Positions 1 through 7,825 of a stretch of 64,000 nt of DNA are shown here, one piece after another. The notes below the pieces were generated by a model. The model worked only from the letters and a program-made list of their open reading frames with translations, was not told where the DNA came from and searched no databases. The translations under genes were made by a program, and so were the position numbers. The stretch is from Candidatus Desulfofervidaceae bacterium. GTDB lineage: Bacteria; Desulfobacterota; Desulfofervidia; Desulfofervidales; Desulfofervidaceae. Position 1 is the stretch's first letter, and the number at the start of each line of letters is the position of its first letter. The stretch is from positions 1-64,000 of the forward strand of contig JALWFG010000018.1 of assembly GCA_027038965.1 (NCBI GenBank), given 5' to 3'.

Positions 1-2
1 TA

Positions 3-353
3 CATAGTTGGAATTTTGCCCAGCTCCAGCAGTTTATAGAGTATAAGGCTCAGGCAAAGGGAGTAAGGGTTGTCTATGTAGATGCCCGTTACACCTCTCA
101 AAAATGCAGTAAGTGCGGACATATTTCCCGTTCTAACCGAATGGACCAGTCTCACTTTGTTTGTAAGCAATGTGGCTATTCCCTCAATCCCAGCCCCGTT
201 AAATTATTTCTATTTAACGGGGCCAGCAGGAATATAGTGATTAACTATCTGGCTTCTCTCCCAAGGAGAGAAGCTGGGACTGGAACTAGCATGTCCGTTC
301 CAGTGGGCTGTTGTCAACCAGCCTATTGTAGCGGTGCTATTTGTCCCCGTTAA
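3..353 (+). CDS. C-terminal part of an IS200/IS605-type TnpB, interrupted by a palindromic element
   Basis: The reading frame is open from the window edge. It shows the zinc-ribbon typical of TnpB (SQKCSKCGHISRSNR, then FVCKQCGYSLN), followed by the usual C-terminal helix ASRNIVINYLA. TnpB is the RNA-guided nuclease of IS200/IS605 elements. In the family the ribbon is normally followed by N-A-D-x-N-A, whose Asp is the third RuvC catalytic residue. Here that stretch is replaced by PSPVKLFLFNG, encoded by the hairpin at 190-227, so the catalytic Asp appears lost. The tail after NYLA runs for about 36 residues and its TAA stop lies in the left arm of a second hairpin. The gene is probably inactive; the N-terminus and any tnpA lie outside the window. 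Confidence 0.8.
   Translation, partial: HSWNFAQLQQFIEYKAQAKGVRVVYVDARYTSQKCSKCGHISRSNRMDQSHFVCKQCGYSLNPSPVKLFLFNGASRNIVINYLASLPRREAGTGTSMSVPVGCCQPAYCSGAICPR
190..227. repeat. 38-nt palindromic element, copy A, in frame within tnpB
   Basis: The arms GCCCCGTTAAAT (193-204) and ATTTAACGGGGC (212-223) form a perfect 12-bp stem with a 7-nt loop, flanked by CCA and CAGC. It encodes SPVKLFLFNGAS in the tnpB frame. Copy C inside dprA is the same length, is read in the same frame and differs at only three positions, two of which are a compensating stem pair. Confidence 0.9.
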
Positions 354-373
354 ATCGCTGTCATTTAACGGGG
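345..373. repeat. Palindromic element, copy B (hairpin only)
   Basis: The arms CCCCGTTAAAT (345-355) and ATTTAACGGGG (363-373) pair perfectly around a 7-nt loop (CGCTGTC). The stem matches copy A; the loop differs in sequence but not in length. The tnpB stop codon TAA (351-353) lies in the left arm. In IS200/IS605 elements the right end often carries a hairpin, so this copy could be the transposon end; that is inference. Confidence 0.85.
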
Positions 374-436
374 CAAGCTTCTTCCGTAAGAGAGGAGTTG
401 ACTAAGATTTAACCCATCTTTTGATGGCGAAGCCTT

Positions 437-1483
437 ATGACTTATAAACTTTCAGATTATGACTATTATTTGCCTAAAGAATTGATTGCCCAGAGGCCTG
501 TAGCAGGTCGGAAGGAATCTCGGCTACTGGTGCTTAATCGCAAAACCGGAACCATGCTCCACACCGTGTTTGCCGAGATTATCAATTTTCTGGATGAGAA
601 AGATGTTTTAGTGATCAACGACACAAAGGTAATTCCTGCCAGGCTGTTTGGAAAAAAGGAAACCGGGGGCAGGGTAGAAATTCTTTTGCTCTATTTTGAT
701 CCGGTTAAGGCTCAGGCTGAGGTTTTTGAAACTGAGGCCCTCATTCGAGCCTCTAAAGCCCCTAGACCCGGAAGTTTCATATTTTTTTCCCCTTCCCTTA
801 GAGGTCAGGTGTTGGGATATGAGGAGGGAAAGGTAAAATTAAAATTTTACAGTCAGGGTCCATTTAGGGAGCAGCTTTTGAACTTGGGCCATGTGCCCCT
901 ACCGCCTTATATCAAAAGGGAAGATATGCCTGAGGATAAACAAACCTATCAAACAGTTTATGCCCAAAAAGAAGGGGCCGTGGCTGCCCCTACGGCCGGA
1001 CTTCATTTTACTCAGGACATTCTCCAGAACTTGAAGGACAAGGGAGTGGAAATTGTCAATCTTACCCTTCATGTAGGCTATGGAACGTTTATTCCTGTTA
1101 AGGTAGAGGATATTCGCCAGCATAAAATGCATGGGGAATTTTATGAGGTTTCAGAAGAAGCCGCCCAAAGGTTAAATCAGGCCCGAAAGGAAGGACGACA
1201 CATTGTAGCTGTGGGGACTACCAGCACCCGCCTTCTTGAAGACATGATGACTCGCTATGGCGAAATCAAGCCGGGGCGAGGCATTTGCCAGAATTTTATT
1301 TATCCGGGATATCAATTTAAAATTGTGGGGGCCATGATTACCAATTTCCATCTTCCCAAGTCTACGCTAATCATGTTAGTATCTGCCTTCGCTGGCAGAG
1401 AGCTAATCTTGAAGGCCTATCAAGAGGCCATTAAAAGGAGGTACCGTTTTTATAGTTATGGAGACGCCATGTTTATCTTTTGA
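437..1483 (+). CDS. queA: S-adenosylmethionine:tRNA ribosyltransferase-isomerase QueA
   Basis: QueA transfers and isomerises the ribose of S-adenosylmethionine onto 7-aminomethyl-7-deazaguanine in tRNA to make epoxyqueuosine, a late step of queuosine synthesis in the cytosol. The 348-residue length is normal for the family. The N-terminus (MTYKLSDYDYYLPKELIAQ) is typical, GHVPLPPYI is at about 151-159, and the signature GAVAAPTAGLHFT is at 180-192. The ribosome-binding site is weak, but this ATG gives the expected N-terminus. It overlaps tgt by 26 nt, so the two queuosine genes are translationally coupled. The preceding 80 bp hold the tnpB remnant and no clear promoter. Confidence 0.97.
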   Translation: MTYKLSDYDYYLPKELIAQRPVAGRKESRLLVLNRKTGTMLHTVFAEIINFLDEKDVLVINDTKVIPARLFGKKETGGRVEILLLYFDPVKAQAEVFETEALIRASKAPRPGSFIFFSPSLRGQVLGYEEGKVKLKFYSQGPFREQLLNLGHVPLPPYIKREDMPEDKQTYQTVYAQKEGAVAAPTAGLHFTQDILQNLKDKGVEIVNLTLHVGYGTFIPVKVEDIRQHKMHGEFYEVSEEAAQRLNQARKEGRHIVAVGTTSTRLLEDMMTRYGEIKPGRGICQNFIYPGYQFKIVGAMITNFHLPKSTLIMLVSAFAGRELILKAYQEAIKRRYRFYSYGDAMFIF

Positions 1484-2624
1484 AAATAAAGCTATAAGCT
1501 TTGAGATTCAAGCCATAGATGGCCAGGCTAGAGCTGGAATTTTGAAAACCCCTCATGGCACCATTCATACCCCTGTATTTATGCCTGTGGGAACCTTGGG
1601 GACGGTAAAGTCGCTCACTTCGGAAGATTTGGAAGAGATCGGGGCTGAAATCATTTTGGGCAACACCTATCACCTTTATTTAAGACCCGGCTGTGAGCTT
1701 TTATCCCAATTTGGGGGATTGCACCGTTTTATGCACTGGACAAGACCACTTTTAACCGATAGTGGTGGCTACCAAATTTATAGCCTGGCCCATCACCGCC
1801 AAATCAGCGAAGAAGGAGTAACCTTTCGCTCTCATATTGATGGTTCACTTCATTTTTTAACTCCCGAAGAAGTAATCAAAATTCAGGAGATAATCGGTGC
1901 AGATATTATCATGTGTTTTGATGAGTGTCCTCCTTATCCTGTAGATTATCAATATGCATCTAATTCCCTAAAGCTCACTTTACGCTGGGCAGAAAGGTGT
2001 CAGCAGGCAAAAAAGAGGTATGATCAAGCCCTTTTCGGCATTGTGCAGGGTAGTTTTTATCCAGAGCTAAGGGAGAAAAGCGCCAGAGCATTGTCAAAAA
2101 TGGGTTTTGACGGATATGCCATTGGTGGATTAAGTGTAGGTGAGCCTAAGGAAAAGATGTGGCAAGCCATAGAGATAAGCAATGCAATCCTACCCTTTAA
2201 TCAACCCCGATATGCCATGGGAATCGGGCTTCCTGAAGACATTGTGGAATGTGTCTGCCGTGGGGTAGATATGTTTGACTGTGTGGTGCCTACTCGCCAT
2301 GCCCGGACTGGCACCCTTTTTACTTCCTTTGGACGTTTGGTGATTAGACATGCCCGTTATGCCAGAGACGAAAGACCAATTGATGAAAACTGCAATTGCT
2401 ATGTCTGCCGAAATTATAGCCGGGCCTACTTAAGGCACCTCTTTATGACCAAAGAGCTTCTTGCTTACCGTTTAAACAGCTACCATAATATCTATTATTT
2501 TATCAACCTGATGCGTCAGCTCCGAGAGGCAATTTTTAATGGATGCCTTGCACAATTTAAAAAAACATTTTATGAAAGACGAAACTTTCAAGAGGAGGAA
2601 AACAATGTGGATGAGTCTATTTAA
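1458..2624 (+). CDS. tgt: Queuine tRNA-ribosyltransferase (tRNA-guanine transglycosylase)
   Basis: Tgt exchanges guanine-34 for preQ1 in tRNAs with GUN anticodons, the step before QueA. The TDSGGYQ motif carries the catalytic-site Asp (about 101), GVDMFDCVVPTRHART (270-284) carries the nucleophile Asp of the MFD motif (about 274), and the zinc ligands are C312, C314, C317 and H343. The substrate-pocket motif GGLSVGEP is at 223-230. The usual FGIVQGG is FGIVQGS here, a small deviation. The start at 1458 lies inside queA; the 3' end overlaps yajC by 20 nt. Confidence 0.97.
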   Translation: METPCLSFENKAISFEIQAIDGQARAGILKTPHGTIHTPVFMPVGTLGTVKSLTSEDLEEIGAEIILGNTYHLYLRPGCELLSQFGGLHRFMHWTRPLLTDSGGYQIYSLAHHRQISEEGVTFRSHIDGSLHFLTPEEVIKIQEIIGADIIMCFDECPPYPVDYQYASNSLKLTLRWAERCQQAKKRYDQALFGIVQGSFYPELREKSARALSKMGFDGYAIGGLSVGEPKEKMWQAIEISNAILPFNQPRYAMGIGLPEDIVECVCRGVDMFDCVVPTRHARTGTLFTSFGRLVIRHARYARDERPIDENCNCYVCRNYSRAYLRHLFMTKELLAYRLNSYHNIYYFINLMRQLREAIFNGCLAQFKKTFYERRNFQEEENNVDESI

Positions 2625-2961
2625 TCTAGGTGGGATTGCTTGGGCAATGGGACGGGCCCCTCAAAGCGGAACAGCCGGAGGAGGAGGAAATGCCTTAGCG
2701 GCATTTTTGCCATTAATCATTATATTTGTCATCTTTTATTTTTTGCTTATCAGACCTCAACAAAAGCAGGCCAAACAGCACAGAGAGTTTCTGCAAAATC
2801 TTAAAAAGGGCGATTGGGTTATCACGGCTGGCGGCTTAAGAGGAAGAATTGTTAATGTTACTGATACTGTAGTTACCCTAGAATTGCCACCTGATAATAC
2901 AAAGGTTAAAGTAACCAAAAATTATATCGCTGGTCCTATAAGAAACGAAACCGAAAAATAA
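2605..2961 (+). CDS. yajC: Preprotein translocase subunit YajC
   Basis: YajC is the small inner-membrane partner of SecDF in the Sec holotranslocon. The ATG at 2605 follows a strong AGAGGAGG ribosome-binding site and overlaps the end of tgt; a longer frame reaching back to 2539 has no such signal. The 118-residue product has a Gly-rich N-terminus, one hydrophobic segment (AAFLPLIIIFVIFYFLLI) ending in the family motif RPQQKQAKQH, and the cytoplasmic portion GDWVITAGGLRGRIVNV. The gene order yajC-secD-secF is conserved in many bacteria. Confidence 0.95.
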   Translation: MWMSLFNLGGIAWAMGRAPQSGTAGGGGNALAAFLPLIIIFVIFYFLLIRPQQKQAKQHREFLQNLKKGDWVITAGGLRGRIVNVTDTVVTLELPPDNTKVKVTKNYIAGPIRNETEK

Positions 2962-3012
2962 CTACTGGACATTTGTGTCAGACTTCGGTAAATCAGGAAA
3001 AGGAGATTAAGT

Positions 3013-4605
3013 ATGAGGGGCTTAAAGTGGCGTTGGTTTGTTGTGATAGGTGTCTTGATTTGGGCCTTGCTTTATTTGTTGCCTACTTTTATTCCAAAGG
3101 CGTCTGAAAGCAAGCTTTTGCCTCATAATAGAATTCAATTAGGACTTGATTTAAAGGGCGGGATTCATCTTGTTTTAGAAGTAGAAGATGAAGAGGCCGT
3201 AAGGGCCACTTTGGATGCCCTTATAGAGGAGATAGAAGCGTCTTTGAAAAAGGCAAAAATTCCCTATTTAGAGCCTAAAACGATTGGTAACAACCAAATC
3301 GCCCTTAAGCTTATTCGTCCAGAAGATGTGGAACGTTTCCATAAAATTCTTAAAGACGAATATCCAGATCTTAGGTGGAAGGCAGAAGAGACCAAAGGAG
3401 GACTTCATCTTATCAAATTGGAATTAAAGCCAGAACGGGTCACCCAGATTAAAAAAATGGCTGTTAGTCAGGCCCTTGAAACGATCCGCAACCGGATTGA
3501 TGAATTTGGAGTGGCGGAGCCGGATATCCGCCAAGTGGGTAAAAATCGTATTCTCGTTCAATTGCCGGGCATAAAGGAACCTCAGCGGGCCATCAACATC
3601 ATTGGAAAGACGGCCCGGTTGGAATTCAAGCTAGTAGATGATGAAAATAGCCTTCAAGAGGCCTTGAAGGGAAATGTCCCACCGGGAGATGAAATCCTTT
3701 ATGGAGAGCAAGTTGATCCCACTACTCACCGCAAAGTGAGGGTACCATATTTGTTGAAGAAAAGAACGCTACTTACAGGTGAATACATTACCGATGCCAG
3801 GGTGCTTATAGACCCGCAGTTTAACGAACCCTATGTGGCTATTACCTTTAACAAACAGGGAGCTAGAATTTTTGCTAGGATTACAGGGGAAAATGTGGGC
3901 AAAAGGCTGGCTATCATTTTGGACAATAAGGTTCATTCGGCCCCGGTTATCAGAGAGCAAATTCCTAATGGCCAAGCTAGAATTACGGGCAATTTTACCT
4001 TAGAAGAGGCCAAGGACTTGGCAGTAGTTTTACGGGCTGGTGCCCTTCCGGCTCCGGTAAAAATTTTGGAAGAACGTACGGTAGGTCCTTCTTTAGGGCA
4101 CGACTCTATTAGAAAGGGCATCAAGGCCTCGGTCATCGCTGGTATTCTCGTAGTGATATTTATGGCCATCTATTATGGTATGTCAGGGGTAATTGCCGAC
4201 ATTGCCTTGTTTGTAAACCTGATTCTACTTCTAGCTGGTTTGGCTATGTTTCAAGCCACTTTAACCCTACCTGGTATTGCAGGTATTGCCCTTACAATTG
4301 GTATGGCAGTTGATGCCAATGTGCTCATCTTTGAGCGCATCAGAGAAGAACTGCGATTAGGACGCACCCCTAGAGCAGCAGTGGAGGCTGGGTATGGCAA
4401 GGCCTTCTGGACAATCTTTGATGCCAATACCACCACCTTGATTACGGCCTTGATTCTCTTTCAATTTGGCACTGGTCCGGTTAAGGGATTTGCTGTTACC
4501 TTGAGCCTTGGCATTCTGGCCAATATGTTTACGGCAGTATTTATGTGCAAGGTCATATTTGACAGCCTGTTTTATAAGTGGGAGATAAAGAAACTGAGCA
4601 TTTAA
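3013..4605 (+). CDS. secD: Protein translocase subunit SecD
   Basis: SecD works with SecF as a proton-driven factor that pulls exported proteins out of the Sec channel on the periplasmic side. The 530-residue product has an N-terminal membrane helix (about 7-25), the GLDLKGGIHLVLEV motif, a large periplasmic domain, and a C-terminal multi-helix RND-like half containing GIALTIGMAVDANVLIFERI, with the functionally important Asp. AAAAGGAG precedes the ATG closely enough to act as ribosome-binding site. It lies 51 nt after yajC. Confidence 0.97.
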   Translation: MRGLKWRWFVVIGVLIWALLYLLPTFIPKASESKLLPHNRIQLGLDLKGGIHLVLEVEDEEAVRATLDALIEEIEASLKKAKIPYLEPKTIGNNQIALKLIRPEDVERFHKILKDEYPDLRWKAEETKGGLHLIKLELKPERVTQIKKMAVSQALETIRNRIDEFGVAEPDIRQVGKNRILVQLPGIKEPQRAINIIGKTARLEFKLVDDENSLQEALKGNVPPGDEILYGEQVDPTTHRKVRVPYLLKKRTLLTGEYITDARVLIDPQFNEPYVAITFNKQGARIFARITGENVGKRLAIILDNKVHSAPVIREQIPNGQARITGNFTLEEAKDLAVVLRAGALPAPVKILEERTVGPSLGHDSIRKGIKASVIAGILVVIFMAIYYGMSGVIADIALFVNLILLLAGLAMFQATLTLPGIAGIALTIGMAVDANVLIFERIREELRLGRTPRAAVEAGYGKAFWTIFDANTTTLITALILFQFGTGPVKGFAVTLSLGILANMFTAVFMCKVIFDSLFYKWEIKKLSI

Positions 4606-4619
4606 TAAGGAGCTTGAAA

Positions 4620-5690
4620 ATGGGACTTGAAATTATCAAACCCGATATCAATATTAATTTCATTCGGTTAAGGCCTTTTGCCCTTGCCATTTCAGGGATT
4701 TTAATCATTTTAGGCTTAGCCTCGCTTATTGTTAAAGGTGGCCCCCGATATGGAATTGATTTTGCGGGGGGCACAATCATCCAAGTAAAATTTGTCAAAC
4801 CCATTAAGGCAGATGAAATTCGGTTGGTGCTTAAAGGTTTAAAAATAAAAGACGCTACGGTCCAACAATTTGGCCCTCAAGAAAATCATGAATATCTTAT
4901 TCGCACCAAAGTCACCAGCGGGGCCTTGAAACGCTTGGCAGAACAGATTAAAGAGGCGTTTGTTGTCAAATTGGGCACTCAGGGGGTGGAAATACGGCGG
5001 GTAGAAATGGTAGGCCCCAAAGTAGGAAAGGATTTAAGAGAAAAGGCCTTACTGGCCTTGTTTTATGCCATTTTGGCCATCGGCATTTATATCTCTGGTC
5101 GTTTTGAGATGAAATGGGGAACCAGTGCCGTCATGGCAGGGGCCTTGCTGGCAGCCGTTTATTTCTTTTCCCTCATCAAAGTGCCCCTTTCATTTTTAGT
5201 AATTTTGGCCTTTATCACCACTCTTTTACTTTATGTCATTCTGAATTTGAGATTTGCCTTGGGAGCTGTTATAGCCTTGGTGCACGATGTCTTTATCACA
5301 GTAGGGGTATTTTCTTTATTCAATAAAGAAATTGATCTTTTAATTGTGGCTGCCCTTCTTACTATCATGGGGTATTCCCTCAATGACACCATTGTTGTTT
5401 TTGACCGGATTCGGGAAAATATGCGCAAAGGTGGAAAAGAAAAGCTGGCTAATATTATTAATCGGAGTATCAATGAAACCTTAAGCCGCACCATTCTCAC
5501 TTCAGGCACTACTCTATTGGCCTTAGCATCTCTATTTTTGTTGGGAGGAAGCGTCATTCACAACTTTGCCTTTGCCCTCTTAATTGGTGTTACAGTAGGG
5601 ACATATTCTTCTATCTTTATCGCCAGTCCTATTTTAACCTGGCTTGAGGGAAAAAGATTTTTTCTCAAAAGGCCTTTAAAGGAGAGTTAA
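4620..5690 (+). CDS. secF: Protein translocase subunit SecF
   Basis: SecF is the second half of the SecDF membrane complex. The ATG at 4620 is preceded by AAGGAG at a good distance; the frame is open further upstream but without a start signal. The 356-residue product has an N-terminal helix, the GIDFAGGTIIQV motif, a periplasmic segment, and five C-terminal helices with the signature GYSLNDTIVVFDRIREN. It begins 14 nt after the secD stop and probably belongs to the same transcript. Confidence 0.97.
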   Translation: MGLEIIKPDININFIRLRPFALAISGILIILGLASLIVKGGPRYGIDFAGGTIIQVKFVKPIKADEIRLVLKGLKIKDATVQQFGPQENHEYLIRTKVTSGALKRLAEQIKEAFVVKLGTQGVEIRRVEMVGPKVGKDLREKALLALFYAILAIGIYISGRFEMKWGTSAVMAGALLAAVYFFSLIKVPLSFLVILAFITTLLLYVILNLRFALGAVIALVHDVFITVGVFSLFNKEIDLLIVAALLTIMGYSLNDTIVVFDRIRENMRKGGKEKLANIINRSINETLSRTILTSGTTLLALASLFLLGGSVIHNFAFALLIGVTVGTYSSIFIASPILTWLEGKRFFLKRPLKES

Positions 5691-5692
5691 GC

Positions 5693-6610
5693 ATGAGAAA
5701 AATTATTTTATTCGTTATTACCATATTATTTATGGTTCTTTCGGTTGAGGCCGATCAGCTTTATCAGGTAAAAAACGGAGATACCCTTTGGAACATTTGT
5801 GACAAATATTACCATGACCCCCTTTTATGGCCAAAGCTCTGGCAAATAAACCCTCAGATTACCAACCCTCACCTGATTTACCCAGGGGATGTTCTGAGAC
5901 TAAAAGAAACACCAGAGGAATTAGTAAAGGCAGCTCAAAAGAAGGCCAATAAGCAAGAGGTGTTATCCCTTAAACTTAGCCCTCAAGTGGTGGAAACAGC
6001 CGGATATGTGCTGCCTCAAAAAGAGCCTTTTAGTGGCCAAATTGTCAAGGCAGTGGTTGGGGACAAAACCATTTTGGGAAAAGGAGATAGGTTATTTGTT
6101 TCTTTTAAACCAGGTGTTAAGCCAAGGGTGGGATCTAAATGGACCATCTTCAGGGTTTCTAAAGAAGTCTATCATCCAGTAACTCATAAAAAGATTGGAT
6201 ATCTGCACACCATTTTGGGCATTGCCAAGGTCGTAAAACTATATCCCAAAGTGGCTGAGGCCGAAATCATCACCTCCTACGAAGTGATTTATCGGGGTGA
6301 CTACTTGAAGCCTTATCAAAAAAGATTAGGGGTTTCTCTTGTAAAGTCTCATCCCAGCATCCAGGCATGCATTTTGGCCTCCAAAAGCGGAAGTACCGAA
6401 ATAGGTTGGCCTGATATTGTATATTTAGATGTGGGTGCTGTCCGCGGGGTTAAACCAGGCCAAGTGTTTAACGTCTTTCGCCAAGAAAAGGGTTCATTAC
6501 CTATGTTGAAAGTAGGAAAGCTGGTCATCGTCTTAACTACTCCTCAAACGGCTACCGCCTTGGTACTTAAATCAAAATATGCATTTCATATAGGTGATGT
6601 TGTAAAATAA
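5693..6610 (+). CDS. Secreted LysM-domain protein
   Basis: A 305-residue exported protein begins with a signal peptide (MRKIILFVITILFMVLSVEA). A LysM peptidoglycan-binding repeat follows directly (YQVKNGDTLWNICDKYYHDP to YPGDVLRL, about 24-70), a motif known to bind glycan chains of cell wall. The remaining 230 residues look like beta-rich domains of the kind found in other LysM proteins of this phylum, with GDKTILGKGDRLF near 120 and VYLDVGAVRGVKPGQVFNVF near 250. It starts 2 nt after secF and abuts dprA with no gap. A role at the cell wall is likely; the exact function is unknown. Confidence 0.85.
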   Translation: MRKIILFVITILFMVLSVEADQLYQVKNGDTLWNICDKYYHDPLLWPKLWQINPQITNPHLIYPGDVLRLKETPEELVKAAQKKANKQEVLSLKLSPQVVETAGYVLPQKEPFSGQIVKAVVGDKTILGKGDRLFVSFKPGVKPRVGSKWTIFRVSKEVYHPVTHKKIGYLHTILGIAKVVKLYPKVAEAEIITSYEVIYRGDYLKPYQKRLGVSLVKSHPSIQACILASKSGSTEIGWPDIVYLDVGAVRGVKPGQVFNVFRQEKGSLPMLKVGKLVIVLTTPQTATALVLKSKYAFHIGDVVK

Positions 6611-7768
6611 ATGGATCAAGTTCTTTTCTGGCTTGCCCTCAAACACATTCCAGGATTAGGAAATAAAACGGCCTTGGAGCTGATAGAACATTTTGAACGA
6701 CCCGAGGCCATTTTTGGGGCCAGGCCAGAAGAGCTGAAAGGTACAGGGCTTAAGGAAAGGGTCATTGCTGAGATTAAAAAGGGAAGTTGGGAAAAAGCGG
6801 CCTTAGAAGAAAAACAAAGGGCAGAAAGAGAAGGAGTTTCGATTCTCCCCTTTGACCATCCTAACTATTCTAGTTTCCTTAAGGAAATATACAATCCCCC
6901 TCTCTTGCTTTATGTAAAGGGAAAAATCGAAAACTTAAATTTGGTCTCTATTGCCATTGTAGGCACCAGAAGGGCAAGTTTCTATGGAATCAATATGGCC
7001 ACCAAACTAAGTATGGAATTGGCCGAAAGGGGTATAAATGTTGTCAGCGGCCTAGCTCGTGGGATTGATACCGCGGCCCATAAGGGGGCCCTAAAGGCAA
7101 GGGGAAAGACGGTAGCAGTCCTTGGCTGTGGGGTGGATGTGATATACCCACCTGAAAACAAATCCGTTTACGAAAGTATTTTAAAAAACGGCGGTAGTAT
7201 TGTTTCTGAATTTCCTTTAGGAACACCTCCTTTGGCCAAAAATTTTCCTTTGAGAAATCGTATTATTAGTGGGCTCTGTTTGGGGGTAGTCGTCGTGGAA
7301 GCAGCCTTAAGAAGCGGATCTTTAATCACTGCTAGATTGGCCTTAGAACAGGGCAGAGAGGTATTTGCTGTCCCTGGGCCTGCCAACAATCCCTATAGTC
7401 ACGGAACGCATTATCTAATCAAGCAAGGAGCTAAGTTAGTGGAAACGGCATCGGACATTTTGGAAGAATTACCCATCTCCAGCCCTGTTAAATTATCTCT
7501 ATTTAACAGGGCCAGCCAAGCTCCTTCAAAAACACCTAAAAACAAAGTAAATGGGCAAATCAAAAATACCGAAGACCCCTTGACAGAAAGGATTTTATCG
7601 TTTTTACAAACGCCTAAACATTTGGACGAGATTATCTTGCACTTAAATCAACTAGAAGAAACAAAACAAACGACTTCAGCCGCTATATCGGCTAAATTAA
7701 CAATGCTCGAAATTCAAGGACTTATTACCCAACTCCCCGGGAAACGGTATGTAAGGGCAGATTATTAG
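6611..7768 (+). CDS. dprA: DNA-processing protein DprA/Smf
   Basis: DprA binds incoming single-stranded DNA and loads RecA during transformation. The 385-residue product has an N-terminal helix-hairpin-helix-like part (LKHIPGLGNKTALELIEHF), the Rossmann-like core with IVGTRRASFYG, VVSGLARGIDTAAHKGAL, LGCGVDVIYPPEN, SEFPLGTPP and LRNRIISGL, and a C-terminal winged-helix domain from about 315. The linker between core and winged helix contains the in-frame palindromic element (7479-7516, encoding SPVKLSLFNRAS). The ATG directly follows the stop of the LysM gene, so translation is probably coupled. Confidence 0.95.
   Translation: MDQVLFWLALKHIPGLGNKTALELIEHFERPEAIFGARPEELKGTGLKERVIAEIKKGSWEKAALEEKQRAEREGVSILPFDHPNYSSFLKEIYNPPLLLYVKGKIENLNLVSIAIVGTRRASFYGINMATKLSMELAERGINVVSGLARGIDTAAHKGALKARGKTVAVLGCGVDVIYPPENKSVYESILKNGGSIVSEFPLGTPPLAKNFPLRNRIISGLCLGVVVVEAALRSGSLITARLALEQGREVFAVPGPANNPYSHGTHYLIKQGAKLVETASDILEELPISSPVKLSLFNRASQAPSKTPKNKVNGQIKNTEDPLTERILSFLQTPKHLDEIILHLNQLEETKQTTSAAISAKLTMLEIQGLITQLPGKRYVRADY
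7479..7516. repeat. 38-nt palindromic element, copy C, in frame within dprA
   Basis: The arms GCCCTGTTAAAT (7482-7493) and ATTTAACAGGGC (7501-7512) pair perfectly around a 7-nt loop. Relative to copy A, one C-G pair has become T-A through changes on both arms, and the loop differs by one base. The reading frame is the same as in tnpB. Confidence 0.9.
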
Positions 7769-7825
7769 AAGATGCGGCAAGCGTATTATAGAAGTAGAGC
7801 GAATATCGTGATGTGGAGCAGATAA

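Noticed and set aside
360-436. TTGACT near 395 as a promoter -35 box for queA
   Set aside because: No acceptable -10 box follows at 16-18 nt, so the promoter of queA is left unassigned.
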